Under the pieces are notes generated by a model. That model was not told the DNA's origin and ran no database searches. It was given only the letters and a program-made list of their open reading frames with translations. 18,381 bases of DNA from contig DNGI01000359.1 of assembly GCA_003486645.1 (NCBI GenBank), positions 10,865 through 29,245 on the forward strand, read 5' to 3'. Source of the DNA: Cyanobacteria bacterium UBA11370. GTDB lineage: Bacteria; Cyanobacteriota; Cyanobacteriia; Cyanobacteriales; Coleofasciculaceae. Positions 1-7,605 of this stretch are shown here, one piece after another. Both the position numbers and the translations under genes were made by a program. The stretch's first letter is position 1. Each line of letters begins with the position of its first letter.

Positions 1-69
1 GTTGTTTGTTGTTTGTCAGTGGTTATTTGTCAATAAAAAAATAACCAACAACGGACAACGGACAAATAA
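1..69. repeat. Heptamer tandem repeats and hairpin downstream of ndhA
   Basis: The stretch contains two copies of GTTGTTT (1-14) and two copies of ACAACGG (48-61) followed by a partial unit. Between them GGTTATTT (21-28) pairs with AAATAACC (39-46), giving an 8-bp stem with a 10-nt loop. Such heptamers resemble the short tandemly repeated (STRR) sequences known from cyanobacteria. The hairpin could end ndhA transcription, but no T-tract follows it on the minus strand, so it is not a canonical intrinsic terminator. Confidence 0.5.
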
Positions 70-1188
70 CTAGCCACCAAAAGCAAAAGGAAATGCTAGT
101 TTTAGGGCGGCAGTTAGGAGTAGATTAACCAGTCCAATGGGTAACAAGAATTTCCACCCTAAATTAAGGAGTTGGTCAATACGAACGCGGGGAACTGTCC
201 AGCGGATCAGAATGGCGATAAACACCAAGAAGTAAGCTTTCAAAAGGGTCATGGTAATCCCTAAAGAGGCGGTGATTACCTGTAACCAAGAACTCGTTTC
301 ACTAACACCTAACCAACTGGCTAACTTGTCCAGGGGAATGGGAAACTCCCAACCACCAAGATAAAGGACTGCAACTAAAAGGGCAGACAAAACTAGGTTG
401 ACGTAGGAACCAATATAAAATAAACCGAATTTCATTCCAGCGTATTCGGTTTGATATCCGGCAACGAGTTCTTCTTCAGCTTCTGGAAGGTCAAACGGGA
501 GTCGTTCGCATTCAGCTAAAGCGGCAATCCAAAAGATTAAAAAGCCTATCGGTTGTCGCCAGATATTCCACCCCAAAATACCGTAGCCGGATTGCTGTTC
601 TACGATGTCAATTGTACTCAGACTATTCGACATCATGACGACGGCTAACACGGCTAAAGCTAGGGGAATTTCGTAACTAATTGACTGGGCGGCTGCTCTT
701 AAACCTCCGAGTAAGGAGTATTTATTATTAGAAGAATAGCCCGACATCAATAAGCCAATCGGTTGAATGCTGGAGAGAGAAATCCACAAAAATATCCCAG
801 TTCCTACGTTTGAAATGACCAAGTTCTGTCCGAACGGTACGATCAGAAAAGACAGAAATACGGGAATGACCACGAGGATTGGGCCGAGGGTGAACAGCAA
901 TCGATCTGACTTTGCCGGGACAATATCTTCTTTAAAGACAAGTTTTAACCCGTCGGCTACGGGTTGGAGAACACCCAAAGGACCAGCGTATTCCGGACCA
1001 ATGCGCTGTTGGGCGGCGGCTGAAATCTTTCGTTCCAGCCAGACGACGACGAGAACGCCTACCGTTGCACCGATAATCATCAAGAACATGGGTAGGGGCA
1101 TCCAGATGGCTTTGGCAGTTCCGGCTGGGATGCCAAAATCTGTAAGCGATTCAATAAAACTTCCTTGGAGGTCAATTCCTGCGTTCAT
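70..1188 (-). CDS. ndhA: NAD(P)H-quinone oxidoreductase subunit 1 (NdhA)
   Basis: This is the NuoH/ND1-type membrane subunit of the NDH-1 complex, which in cyanobacteria moves electrons from ferredoxin to plastoquinone in respiration and cyclic flow around photosystem I. The 372-residue length is the usual one for cyanobacterial NdhA. About eight hydrophobic segments are visible. The family signatures are intact: [20 protein letters not shown] near residues 50-69, and the quinone-site loop [20 protein letters not shown] near residues 224-243. The ATG start gives the normal N-terminus for the family. In many cyanobacteria ndhA is followed by ndhI, ndhG and ndhE; if so here, they lie left of position 1. 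It is a core gene and marks the edge of the polysaccharide locus. I recognise it with high confidence. Confidence 0.97.
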   Translation of the reverse strand: MNAGIDLQGSFIESLTDFGIPAGTAKAIWMPLPMFLMIIGATVGVLVVVWLERKISAAAQQRIGPEYAGPLGVLQPVADGLKLVFKEDIVPAKSDRLLFTLGPILVVIPVFLSFLIVPFGQNLVISNVGTGIFLWISLSSIQPIGLLMSGYSSNNKYSLLGGLRAAAQSISYEIPLALAVLAVVMMSNSLSTIDIVEQQSGYGILGWNIWRQPIGFLIFWIAALAECERLPFDLPEAEEELVAGYQTEYAGMKFGLFYIGSYVNLVLSALLVAVLYLGGWEFPIPLDKLASWLGVSETSSWLQVITASLGITMTLLKAYFLVFIAILIRWTVPRVRIDQLLNLGWKFLLPIGLVNLLLTAALKLAFPFAFGG

Positions 1189-1531
1189 GTTGGCGGTTAC
1201 GAGTAATTACACCAGGTCATTCGATACTGCGAGTATCCAATGATTTTACCGGGTTGTTTATGTGAAGATTTTTGTCTAACCTCATTGCTTAGTATATCGT
1301 TGGATGGCAATTCCCTTAGCCAGTGACCTCAGAATTTATGCTTATCGCGATCAGATCCCCGACTTCTTAGAGAAGTCGGGGATCTGGTCTTCACGAATCA
1401 TTTAGGACTGCTCTATGGTATCTATCGTTATTTCTGATGCTTTAATCAACCGATCTTTCGTTTTGTCCCAAGCCAAACCAAACTACCAAAAAACAAGGTA
1501 GCTACCAACGTAATTAATCCGGTTTATAGGT
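1189..1531. other. Intergenic region between the GT2 gene and ndhA
   Basis: This 343-bp gap must hold the ndhA promoter on the minus strand, but I see no convincing -35/-10 pair. An imperfect inverted repeat joins ATCCAATGAT (1235-1244) with ATCGTTGGAT (1296-1305), allowing one G-T pair; it may be a regulatory palindrome or part of a repeat. The strong hairpin at 1349-1389 is listed separately. No open frame worth calling is present. Confidence 0.5.
1349..1389. repeat. Long perfect hairpin, dispersed-repeat type
   Basis: CAGATCCCCGACTTCT (1352-1367) pairs perfectly with its reverse complement at 1371-1386 around a 3-nt loop. One wobble pair and two more pairs extend the stem to 1349/1389. 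Hairpins built on GATCCCCGACTTCT are, as I recall, dispersed in many filamentous cyanobacterial genomes, so this is more likely a mobile palindromic repeat than a locus-specific signal. It could still stop transcription coming out of the GT2 gene. No T-run follows on either strand. Confidence 0.75.
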
Positions 1532-2431
1532 TTATACTGTTTTGCTTTTTTGTTTCCTAAACAGCAAACTGACCATTAATCGTCTATAGGGTAGCAACCA
1601 ATAAATCACCCAGAAAATCCCCCCATACCGTTGGGAAAATAGCTTCCATTCTTCAAAGGAGTAAAGGGTTACGTCGTTAAGGGATAACCCTTTAGGTTGG
1701 CTCATTTTTTTCAATTGCTGATGCAACGGTTTCTCGGAATTCAAGTTACGTTCTTGTGGAGGATTGGGGGAACAAGTTCCTACATAGCCAGGTGCAACCC
1801 AAATACTACATCCCTGACGCTTGGCTCGTAAACCATAGTCATAATCAGCTAAATAATGAATAAGTGCTGGGTCTAAATTACCCACAATTTGGGCAACCAA
1901 TCGGGGGATCAAGACACAGTTTCCGTTGATTGTGTCACAACGCTGAACTGTTTCGGTCGGTTTAACTAAACAAAAGCGTAAGGGATGCCACCAGTATTCT
2001 TGCACTACACCACCATAGGTCAGTGCGCTAGTTTCCGGATCTTGAGTCGATCCCACAACGATCGCGTGATTGTCATTCTGCTCTGCCAAATGGTGATCCG
2101 TGGTCAATAATGTACTTAAAGCTGTCGGGTAAAGTATAGTGTCATCGTTAAGCCAGAGGTAGTAGTCATAGTCCTGTTTCAGCGCTTCCGAGAAAGCCCG
2201 ACGCATTCCCCCATTCCAGAACAAACTACCATTTCCCTGGAGAATCTTCACTTGAGGATAGGCTTCCTGTACTGCTTTGGCTGTGCCATCAGTACTACCG
2301 TCATCAACTAAATAGACATCAATCATCACCTCAGAAGGAAGTACCTGATTGAACAGTGCAGCTAAACAAGCCAAGGTTTTAGGCTTGCGGTTATGGCAAG
2401 TAATTAGGGCTGCGATGCGCTCTCGGTTCAT
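1532..2431 (-). CDS. GT2 family glycosyltransferase (rhamnosyltransferase-like)
   Basis: This is probably a cytoplasmic inverting glycosyltransferase that adds one sugar to the polysaccharide repeat unit. The N-terminal GT-A fold is clear: a first strand AALITCHNR near residues 7-15, the nucleotide-binding VDDGSTDGT at 42-50, NGGMRRAF near 73-80, and the metal-binding acidic motif LWLNDDT at 92-98. A later acidic segment, ADYDYGLRAKRQG, fits the catalytic-base region. The overall pattern is that of the bacterial GT2 group including rhamnosyltransferases, but donor and acceptor cannot be read from sequence. There is no obvious transmembrane anchor, although the C-terminal 35 residues are rich in aromatic residues and may touch the membrane. 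It is divergent from the methyltransferase gene at 2610, across an AT-rich palindrome that may be a shared promoter. It points toward ndhA but is separated from it by a strong hairpin. Confidence 0.9.
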   Translation of the reverse strand: MNRERIAALITCHNRKPKTLACLAALFNQVLPSEVMIDVYLVDDGSTDGTAKAVQEAYPQVKILQGNGSLFWNGGMRRAFSEALKQDYDYYLWLNDDTILYPTALSTLLTTDHHLAEQNDNHAIVVGSTQDPETSALTYGGVVQEYWWHPLRFCLVKPTETVQRCDTINGNCVLIPRLVAQIVGNLDPALIHYLADYDYGLRAKRQGCSIWVAPGYVGTCSPNPPQERNLNSEKPLHQQLKKMSQPKGLSLNDVTLYSFEEWKLFSQRYGGIFWVIYWLLPYRRLMVSLLFRKQKSKTV

Positions 2432-2451
2432 ACATTGATGGGCTGAAGGAA

Positions 2452-2487
2452 TTGAGGATGACCTTTACGAGAGAATATAATATTATA
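2452..2487 (+). promoter_or_regulatory. Candidate promoter with palindromic TATAATATTATA box
   Basis: A perfect TATAAT (2476-2481) stands 18 nt after TTGAGG (2452-2457), making a sigma-70-like promoter toward the methyltransferase with an expected start near 2488. The 12-bp TATAATATTATA (2476-2487) is a perfect palindrome, so it also gives TATAAT on the minus strand about 50 nt before the divergent GT2 start at 2431. No good -35 is seen for that direction. Two-way use is inference. Confidence 0.5.
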
Positions 2488-2595
2488 CTCTTCGTAAAAC
2501 TAATGAGAATTTACCTGTGATCCTAGAATAAGCCTTCGCAGAGACATCCTCAGTTTTCCGAAAACCGTTTCTACACCATGTCCTTTAAGAGTAGC

Positions 2596-2601
2596 AAGGA
2601 G
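2596..2601 (+). promoter_or_regulatory. Ribosome binding site of the methyltransferase gene
   Basis: AAGGAG lies 8 nt before the ATG at 2610 and fixes that start. It is the clearest Shine-Dalgarno site in the window. Confidence 0.7.
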
Positions 2602-2609
2602 TATTTAGA

Positions 2610-3356
2610 ATGAGCCAATTGAGGAATTCAATACAACAGTTTCTTCCTAAAGGTATCAAACATAGCATTAAAAAGTATATTTGTAAACTTAGTCCATCAA
2701 CTACAACATTTTCTTTAGCGGGGGAAGACCGGATTTTAAACTATCTTTTCCTTCGTCAAACATCGGGTTTTTACGTAGATATAGGAGCTTTTGATCCGAT
2801 TGATTGTTCTAATACTTATCTATTCTATGAAAAAGGTTGGCGTGGAATTAATATTGATGCCAGACCTGGAAGTATGAAGGAATTTGAAAAACTGCGTCCT
2901 AGAGACATTAACCTAGAAGCCGCAATTGCCAACCGTGAGGATTCCTTGACTTACTATCAAATGGCTGAATCCGTGAATACAATGAATACGTTCTCTAAAG
3001 ATTTCTTGGAAGAATTAGGAATGGAAGATAGTATAGTCAATGAAATTAAAATTAAAACCTCAAAATTATCTACCATCTTAGATCAATACTTACCTAAATC
3101 AACACCCATAGATTTTATGTCAGTTGATGTCGAAGGCATGGATCTAGAGGTATTAAAATCAAATAATTGGGCGCTCTACAGACCTAAAGTGGTTTTAGTT
3201 GAAAGCCTTGCTAAGAAGCTAGAGGAGCTAGCCGAATCAGATTTAGTCAAATTTATGATTTCTAATGGCTATGAATGTTTTGCGAAAACGCCTAATGGAC
3301 TATTTTTTCTGGAAAACAATGTTCAACTTCATCCCGTGAACCTGATCTTAAATTAG
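2610..3356 (+). CDS. FkbM family SAM-dependent methyltransferase
   Basis: This likely methylates a hydroxyl of a sugar or acceptor using S-adenosylmethionine; FkbM-type enzymes are common in capsule and exopolysaccharide loci. The Rossmann-like SAM site is visible as YVDIGAFDP near residues 55-63, the second-strand acidic motif NIDARPG at 81-87, and the family motif SVDVEGMDLEVLKS at 171-184. The 248-residue length fits a single-domain member. A basic N-terminal region (residues 1-25) precedes the domain. It has a strong ribosome binding site and a candidate promoter upstream. The acetyltransferase gene follows 65 bp downstream on the same strand, so the two probably form a two-gene decorating unit. 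Base composition is AT-rich compared with the export genes, suggesting a separate history. The family call is firm; the exact substrate is unknown. Confidence 0.92.
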   Translation: MSQLRNSIQQFLPKGIKHSIKKYICKLSPSTTTFSLAGEDRILNYLFLRQTSGFYVDIGAFDPIDCSNTYLFYEKGWRGINIDARPGSMKEFEKLRPRDINLEAAIANREDSLTYYQMAESVNTMNTFSKDFLEELGMEDSIVNEIKIKTSKLSTILDQYLPKSTPIDFMSVDVEGMDLEVLKSNNWALYRPKVVLVESLAKKLEELAESDLVKFMISNGYECFAKTPNGLFFLENNVQLHPVNLILN

Positions 3357-3421
3357 GCAATAAACTAAGTGGATAGAGATGATCTAGTCTAATTTTAAAA
3401 TTAAGCGAAGTACGTTTTAAT

Positions 3422-4111
3422 ATGTCTAATTTTAGAGAATTTTTAGCCCTTGTTATTAAAAATCCTCTGACTATTTATTTGCGCTTCCTCCTTAATTGGT
3501 TGCAAAATCAGTGGAAATTTCAACAATTTCATCAAGGCTATTTAGCGATCGTTTCACACTCACAAATAGAACCCAACGTTTCTGTAGAGAGCAACGCCGT
3601 GGTATTAGAATCCTCTATTGGTTCTTTTACTTACGTCTCTATGAAAACGTTGATTTTGCAAGCATTTACAGGCAGATTTTGTAGCATTGGTCCCAACTGT
3701 ATGTTGGGTTGGGGGATACACCCTTCTCAAGACTTCGTTTCCACTCACCCTATTTTTTACTCAACCAAAGCGCAAGCAGGACTAACATTTGCCGATAGAG
3801 ATTATTTGGAAGAACGGAAACCGATAAAAATAGGAAATGATGTTTGGATTGGTGCGAATGTGATCGTTTTAGATGGTGTAACGATTGGTGACGGAGCAAT
3901 TATAGCAGCCGGGGCAGTTGTCACGAAGGATATTCCCCCTTATGCTATATATGGTGGAGTTCCTGCTAAGTTGATTCGTTATCGATTTGAACCAGAGACT
4001 ATAGACTTTCTCCTGAATTTTAAGTGGTGGGACAAAGACGTAGAATGGTTAAAGAGTAATTTTAGATCGTTTCACAACATCGATACTTTTGTGAAAGATT
4101 TTACTCAGTAA
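3422..4111 (+). CDS. CatB-related O-acetyltransferase (left-handed beta-helix)
   Basis: This is a hexapeptide-repeat acyltransferase of the CatB/Vat group, which moves acetyl from acetyl-CoA to a hydroxyl, here most likely on a sugar of the exopolysaccharide. Repeats of the [LIV]-G-X4 kind run through residues 65-95 and again through 136-166 ([23 protein letters not shown]). The family ending [19 protein letters not shown] is present near residues 171-189. The likely catalytic histidine is H100 in [10 protein letters not shown], with a second conserved-looking His in STHP (H109). The N-terminal 35 residues, rich in Trp, Phe and Leu, form an extra segment before the helix domain, which may be a membrane-associating helix. 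It lies 65 bp after the methyltransferase gene on the same strand. No strong Shine-Dalgarno is seen. The acetylated target is unknown. Confidence 0.93.
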   Translation: MSNFREFLALVIKNPLTIYLRFLLNWLQNQWKFQQFHQGYLAIVSHSQIEPNVSVESNAVVLESSIGSFTYVSMKTLILQAFTGRFCSIGPNCMLGWGIHPSQDFVSTHPIFYSTKAQAGLTFADRDYLEERKPIKIGNDVWIGANVIVLDGVTIGDGAIIAAGAVVTKDIPPYAIYGGVPAKLIRYRFEPETIDFLLNFKWWDKDVEWLKSNFRSFHNIDTFVKDFTQ

Positions 4112-4115
4112 ATTT

Positions 4116-4206
4116 CAGAACTTACACAAACTTCTAATTTAAACACTGGTCTATATGTAAGGTGAGCAGTACCCACCCTACATATAGATTTTCTCCGTAA
4201 GTCCTA
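4116..4206. mobile_element. Degenerate MITE-like repeat with internal hairpin
   Basis: The right end reads GTAAGTCCTA (4197-4206), the same terminal sequence as the larger element at 8763-8955. The left end CAGAACTTAC (4116-4125) is a decayed match. Both are flanked outward by an inverted AAATTT. Inside, CTATATGTA (4151-4159) and TACATATAG (4179-4187) enclose a GGTG/CACC pair, giving a hairpin across 4151-4187 with one mismatch. It lies between two convergent genes and may also act as a two-way terminator. Confidence 0.5.
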
Positions 4207-4261
4207 AATTTGTCAAAATTAAGTAGTTATAGCCAGTCTAAATGATTTGTAAAATACCTCT

Positions 4262-4279
4262 CCCTTGTCCCCCTTGTCC
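4262..4279. repeat. Two tandem copies of CCCTTGTCC
   Basis: CCCTTGTCC occurs at 4262-4270 and again at 4271-4279 in the convergent intergenic region, and is a short direct repeat of the low-complexity type. No function can be assigned. Confidence 0.6.
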
Positions 4280-4370
4280 TCAAGAGTCTCCCTTATCTAT
4301 CCTTGTTCACGAATCAAATAGACTCGCTATATAAGTCCCGATTGGCTATCGGTTAATCCGATTTTCCTAC

Positions 4371-5579
4371 TCAGCGATCTGAGGTCATCTGCAAGTAAAA
4401 CTCTGGGCGCTGTAATAGCATAGTTGAAGCAATATCAGCTATTCGCTGGATGTTAGTATGGAGTGGTAGATATCGATAGCGAAAAGAAGCCAATCGAGGA
4501 TCAGTTTCCTGATAAAGAATATCTTGAGCAAAGTTATTCCATCGAGCATCTGGCATTAAATCTAGGGTCATACCCGCATGACCGGAGGGTAACAGCATAT
4601 TCGATCCATGAATGCCAATAACTAAACGGCTATCTGCATAAACTTTGCACATTTGTTTTTCAGTTTTTTCTTCAAACTGCTTAACTCTTAAGTCTTCTAT
4701 CCAGGTTGGAAATTTAGTCTGTGTCCCTAAACCTGCTACCACAAATGTTGCTGAAGGAACCTTAGTTTTTATTTTGGCTAACAACCGACGCACCCGCCAA
4801 TTTTGCAGAAATAGTATCGGTTTGAGCATTTTGAGTTTTCTCAGTACTCGGAAAATAAGCTGGTTCAAGCGGTTCTCATCACCGAACCACATCCGATCTT
4901 CACGCCATATAAAGGTTATCTTAAATTCTGCTTGGTCAAAGCCATGTTTAGGCACTCTAGTAAATCTAGTAATGTCGAACTGACTGGGATGAGAATAAGC
5001 CTTACTCACATAAACTTGATCAAAGCGTTTCAATTCTTCACTGACAAATTCAGCAAAACTAGGATAGTAACAAAAACTCTTACTTAAGGGTATGGGAACT
5101 GTCCAAACTTCAGCCACACCCTCTGGAACCATCCATCTCATAAATTTAGGAATGATGATGACTAAGCCGTAATCTGGATAGGAATCTAAATATCGTTGAG
5201 CATTGAGGAGTTTTAACAAGCAATGTCCATAAAGATGATCAATACAATTTAAGATAATAACTTGCTTAGAGGGCTTAAATAATTCTTTTTTAATCTCTAG
5301 TTGGTCAGACTCTGGATGATTAAGAGAGTTCAGTAAAATTTTAGCATGATCTATAGCCGTTCCTTCCCACCAAAACTTACTTTTTTCTACATCAATTTGA
5401 AAATATTTATGAATAAGATGGCTAATTTTAAGATTTTCAATCAGTTCAGTAGAACATTTGCTACAGATAGATTCAACATAGATATACATTCCTTGCCATT
5501 TGACATTAATTGGCTTGAGAGAATTCTGGCAATAAGGACAGTTTGATTGATGTTGGATGTTGGGTTTAATTTCAATCAT
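4371..5579 (-). CDS. Zinc-ribbon protein with glycosyltransferase-like C-terminus
   Basis: I do not recognise this as a characterised gene. The N-terminus carries CPYC (C14, C17) and CSKC (C39, C42), a CX2C-X21-CX2C pattern expected of a zinc ribbon. The rest has features of GT-B-type transferases: a strand/loop IVILNCIDHLYGH-like region near residues 107-119, the basic/acidic FIWREDRMW near 223-231, and a C-terminal IGIHGSNMLLPSGHAGMT at 321-338 followed by LDLMPDARW. The HG...GHAG pattern recalls GT61 and related fucosyltransferase-like families, where it helps hold the sugar nucleotide. It is 402 residues long, without signal peptide or membrane helix. It starts only 2 nt after the stop of the GT2 gene at 5582, so the two are almost surely co-transcribed and act in the same pathway. 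The ribbon fused to a transferase is unusual. Function as a glycosyltransferase is inferred. Confidence 0.75.
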   Translation of the reverse strand: MIEIKPNIQHQSNCPYCQNSLKPINVKWQGMYIYVESICSKCSTELIENLKISHLIHKYFQIDVEKSKFWWEGTAIDHAKILLNSLNHPESDQLEIKKELFKPSKQVIILNCIDHLYGHCLLKLLNAQRYLDSYPDYGLVIIIPKFMRWMVPEGVAEVWTVPIPLSKSFCYYPSFAEFVSEELKRFDQVYVSKAYSHPSQFDITRFTRVPKHGFDQAEFKITFIWREDRMWFGDENRLNQLIFRVLRKLKMLKPILFLQNWRVRRLLAKIKTKVPSATFVVAGLGTQTKFPTWIEDLRVKQFEEKTEKQMCKVYADSRLVIGIHGSNMLLPSGHAGMTLDLMPDARWNNFAQDILYQETDPRLASFRYRYLPLHTNIQRIADIASTMLLQRPEFYLQMTSDR

Positions 5580-5581
5580 TA

Positions 5582-6421
5582 TTAAAACGATAGTGGCAAC
5601 TTTTTAATCATGTTTCTTAATTTACTACGAAGGCTAAGTGCGGCACGTCCTTCTCTGATGAAAACCTTGGCAATAGCGAACCAGAACTCATACTCACCAA
5701 TATGCTCTTTGAGTAACTGGTGATTCGACATCAGGATTTGATATTGACATTGAGTATGCCTTAACACAGAATTACTCTGAGATAGTCCTGAGTCAGTCCG
5801 ACGATAATTAATTCCCACAATACCAGAGTGCATCCAGGGATTAGGATAAGCAGCTAGACGAATTTGCAAGTCCCAATCTTCGTATAAAGCCAGATTATGC
5901 TGCATACCACCCGCTTCGAGATAGAGTTTTTTAGGGATTAACATATCTCGCGGAATGTAACCTAAAAGATGTGCTAACCAGCGCAATCGTTGCTTTCTAT
6001 CAAGGCTCGAAAACTCTGAGATATTCCAGCAACAAATCTTTTTACTATCACTGTAGACTTGCTGAATATCAGAATAAGCTATAGCTACCGAGTAATTTTG
6101 TATAGCCAAGAACTCTCTCTCTATTTTTTCAGGCGAATACCAGTCATCCCCATCAAGAGTTGTGATCAGATCGCTATTCGCTTCTCTAATCGCTAAATCT
6201 CTATTAGTGGCTACTCCAAGATTTTTTTCTCTAAAAATTGGCTTAATCTGGGAGTATTGTTGAGCGAGTGACGTGATTAATTCTCTAGACCCATCTGTCG
6301 AGCCATCATCTGCCATAATGATTTCAGCAACTGGCATTGTCTGATTAATGACGCTCATGACCGCATTCTTCAAAAACCTGCCGTTGTTGTAGCTTACAAT
6401 AATACAGCTAATACGGGGCAT
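5582..6421 (-). CDS. GT2 family glycosyltransferase
   Basis: This is a cytoplasmic GT-A fold transferase that probably adds a sugar to the lipid-linked repeat unit. Clear motifs are SCIIVSYNNGRF near residues 5-16, ADDGSTDGS at 37-45, NLGVATNRD near 67-75, the metal-binding LDGDDW at 89-94, and LYEDWDLQIRLA near the catalytic-base position. The 279-residue length is typical for a single-domain member. Its stop codon lies 2 nt before the start of the zinc-ribbon gene, forming a tight pair. The dioxygenase gene lies upstream across a 216-bp gap containing no clear promoter, so it may belong to the same minus-strand transcript. The sugar donor is unknown. Confidence 0.93.
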   Translation of the reverse strand: MPRISCIIVSYNNGRFLKNAVMSVINQTMPVAEIIMADDGSTDGSRELITSLAQQYSQIKPIFREKNLGVATNRDLAIREANSDLITTLDGDDWYSPEKIEREFLAIQNYSVAIAYSDIQQVYSDSKKICCWNISEFSSLDRKQRLRWLAHLLGYIPRDMLIPKKLYLEAGGMQHNLALYEDWDLQIRLAAYPNPWMHSGIVGINYRRTDSGLSQSNSVLRHTQCQYQILMSNHQLLKEHIGEYEFWFAIAKVFIREGRAALSLRSKLRNMIKKLPLSF

Positions 6422-6637
6422 ACTTGGTTAACTAAACCTTTTAATCAGTGGGTTTAACTCCGATATCAGTTAAGTTTCTGAAACTGAGAATATCCTTACT
6501 TAATTGACCTATTCCAGCTATTCTAAAAGTAAAGCATCCCTCTTAAAATCACTCGATACCATGATATTACAGTGGGTGACATTAATCACTGAATATCCTT
6601 TTGAAATTAGGTAAGGTTGTAGTTCTGTATTTAGAAC

Positions 6638-7552
6638 TTAATGATCTCTCATTAAGTCAGGCTTGAATGATTGGTCTTCATGTTCCCACCAGAAAACACA
6701 CTCTCTTTGACGTTGAGAGAGTGTTCTCGAAAGTACAAGTAACTCATCATGAGAAAAGGGAGCTTTCCAATGTCCTCGAAAAACTTTTATGGGCTTCCTA
6801 GAGTGGTAAGCGAAAAATATTGCAAATCGGTCTGACCCTGTGGGTAGTTTACCGCGATGGAAGATATTATGAGGGTCAAAGAAAATGACTGTTTCAGCAG
6901 TTCCTGTGCATGAAACCCATTCTGATTTGGGTACAAGCCTTGCCATTTCAGAATCTGAGAAAAAAAGTTGGTATCTAAGTCTAAATGGTTGAGGATTTAG
7001 GTATCTAGGGATATATTCAAAAGGTCCGCCATTTTCGTTTACGTCGTTCAAATAGACAAGAATTTTAACAATTCGGTAATCTTCTGGATCTTTATGCCAT
7101 AGTCTCGTAGATACATTTTGTCCATTAGCTAAGTCCCTTTGAAAAAAAACGCCTCGGTAAGCAACTGGAACACCAAGATAACTTTCTACGATGTTGAGTA
7201 AGCGCTCTTCAAGACCCCACAAGAAAATGTTTGGGTGGCTTAGTATTTGAGCCGAATCAGCATGAATAACATATTGAGATTCAGAAGGAGTTACTGGAAT
7301 TTTAGACATTAAACTTCTAGCATCATCTAAGAACTGCTTTGTATGGGATAAAGATAAAGTTGTTAAAGAACTACGAAAAACTCCTTCGTCTAGAAGAGCT
7401 TTACAAATAGAGATATCAGATGGCGTAAGTATGGGAAGGTTATTAGAATATTTTATGACTTCTGAATAATGAGATAAAGTAGATTGAATCAAAGAAAACT
7501 CTCTTGATATCCGCCTATAAATTTTATTGGGGTTTAAACTTTTAACTTTCAT
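6638..7552 (-). CDS. Phytanoyl-CoA dioxygenase-like (PhyH) 2OG-Fe(II) oxygenase
   Basis: This looks like a non-haem iron, 2-oxoglutarate-dependent oxygenase that hydroxylates or otherwise oxidises a small molecule. The facial triad is visible: H153 and D155 in WHKDPEDYR, with the distal H232 in NIFHRG. R242, ten residues after H232, is well placed to bind the 2-oxoglutarate carboxylate. Between them lie LVYLNDVNENGGPFEYIP (about residues 165-182) and FFDPHNIFHRG (224-234), both typical of PhyH-type double-stranded beta-helix proteins. The N-terminal 100 residues have no motif I know. No signal peptide or membrane helix is seen, so it is cytoplasmic. It lies 53 bp after the epimerase gene on the same strand and in AT-rich DNA. 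Context suggests it modifies a sugar nucleotide, lipid carrier or substituent of the polymer, but the substrate is unknown. Confidence 0.8.
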   Translation of the reverse strand: MKVKSLNPNKIYRRISREFSLIQSTLSHYSEVIKYSNNLPILTPSDISICKALLDEGVFRSSLTTLSLSHTKQFLDDARSLMSKIPVTPSESQYVIHADSAQILSHPNIFLWGLEERLLNIVESYLGVPVAYRGVFFQRDLANGQNVSTRLWHKDPEDYRIVKILVYLNDVNENGGPFEYIPRYLNPQPFRLRYQLFFSDSEMARLVPKSEWVSCTGTAETVIFFDPHNIFHRGKLPTGSDRFAIFFAYHSRKPIKVFRGHWKAPFSHDELLVLSRTLSQRQRECVFWWEHEDQSFKPDLMRDH

Positions 7553-7605
7553 AGGGATTTTACTTTTTCTTGAGGTTAAATAATTAAAAACTATTTTTTG
7601 TTTGG

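Noticed and set aside
21..46. Intrinsic terminator for ndhA
   Set aside because: The stem is AT-rich and not followed by a T-run on the ndhA strand, so it is kept only as a hairpin.
767..1243. Long plus-strand open frame opposite ndhA
   Set aside because: It lies antisense to a highly conserved gene and its product is low-complexity without domain features.
1446..1520. Minus-strand 24-codon stretch with a hydrophobic run and KRK before the stop, like a sorting-signal tail
   Set aside because: An in-frame stop lies just before it, no start or upstream domain exists, and no PEP motif is visible; probably chance or a worn remnant.
6422..6637. CAGTG...CACTG inverted repeat upstream of the GT2 gene as an operator
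   Set aside because: The arms are only 5 bp with a 12-nt gap, which is easily chance.
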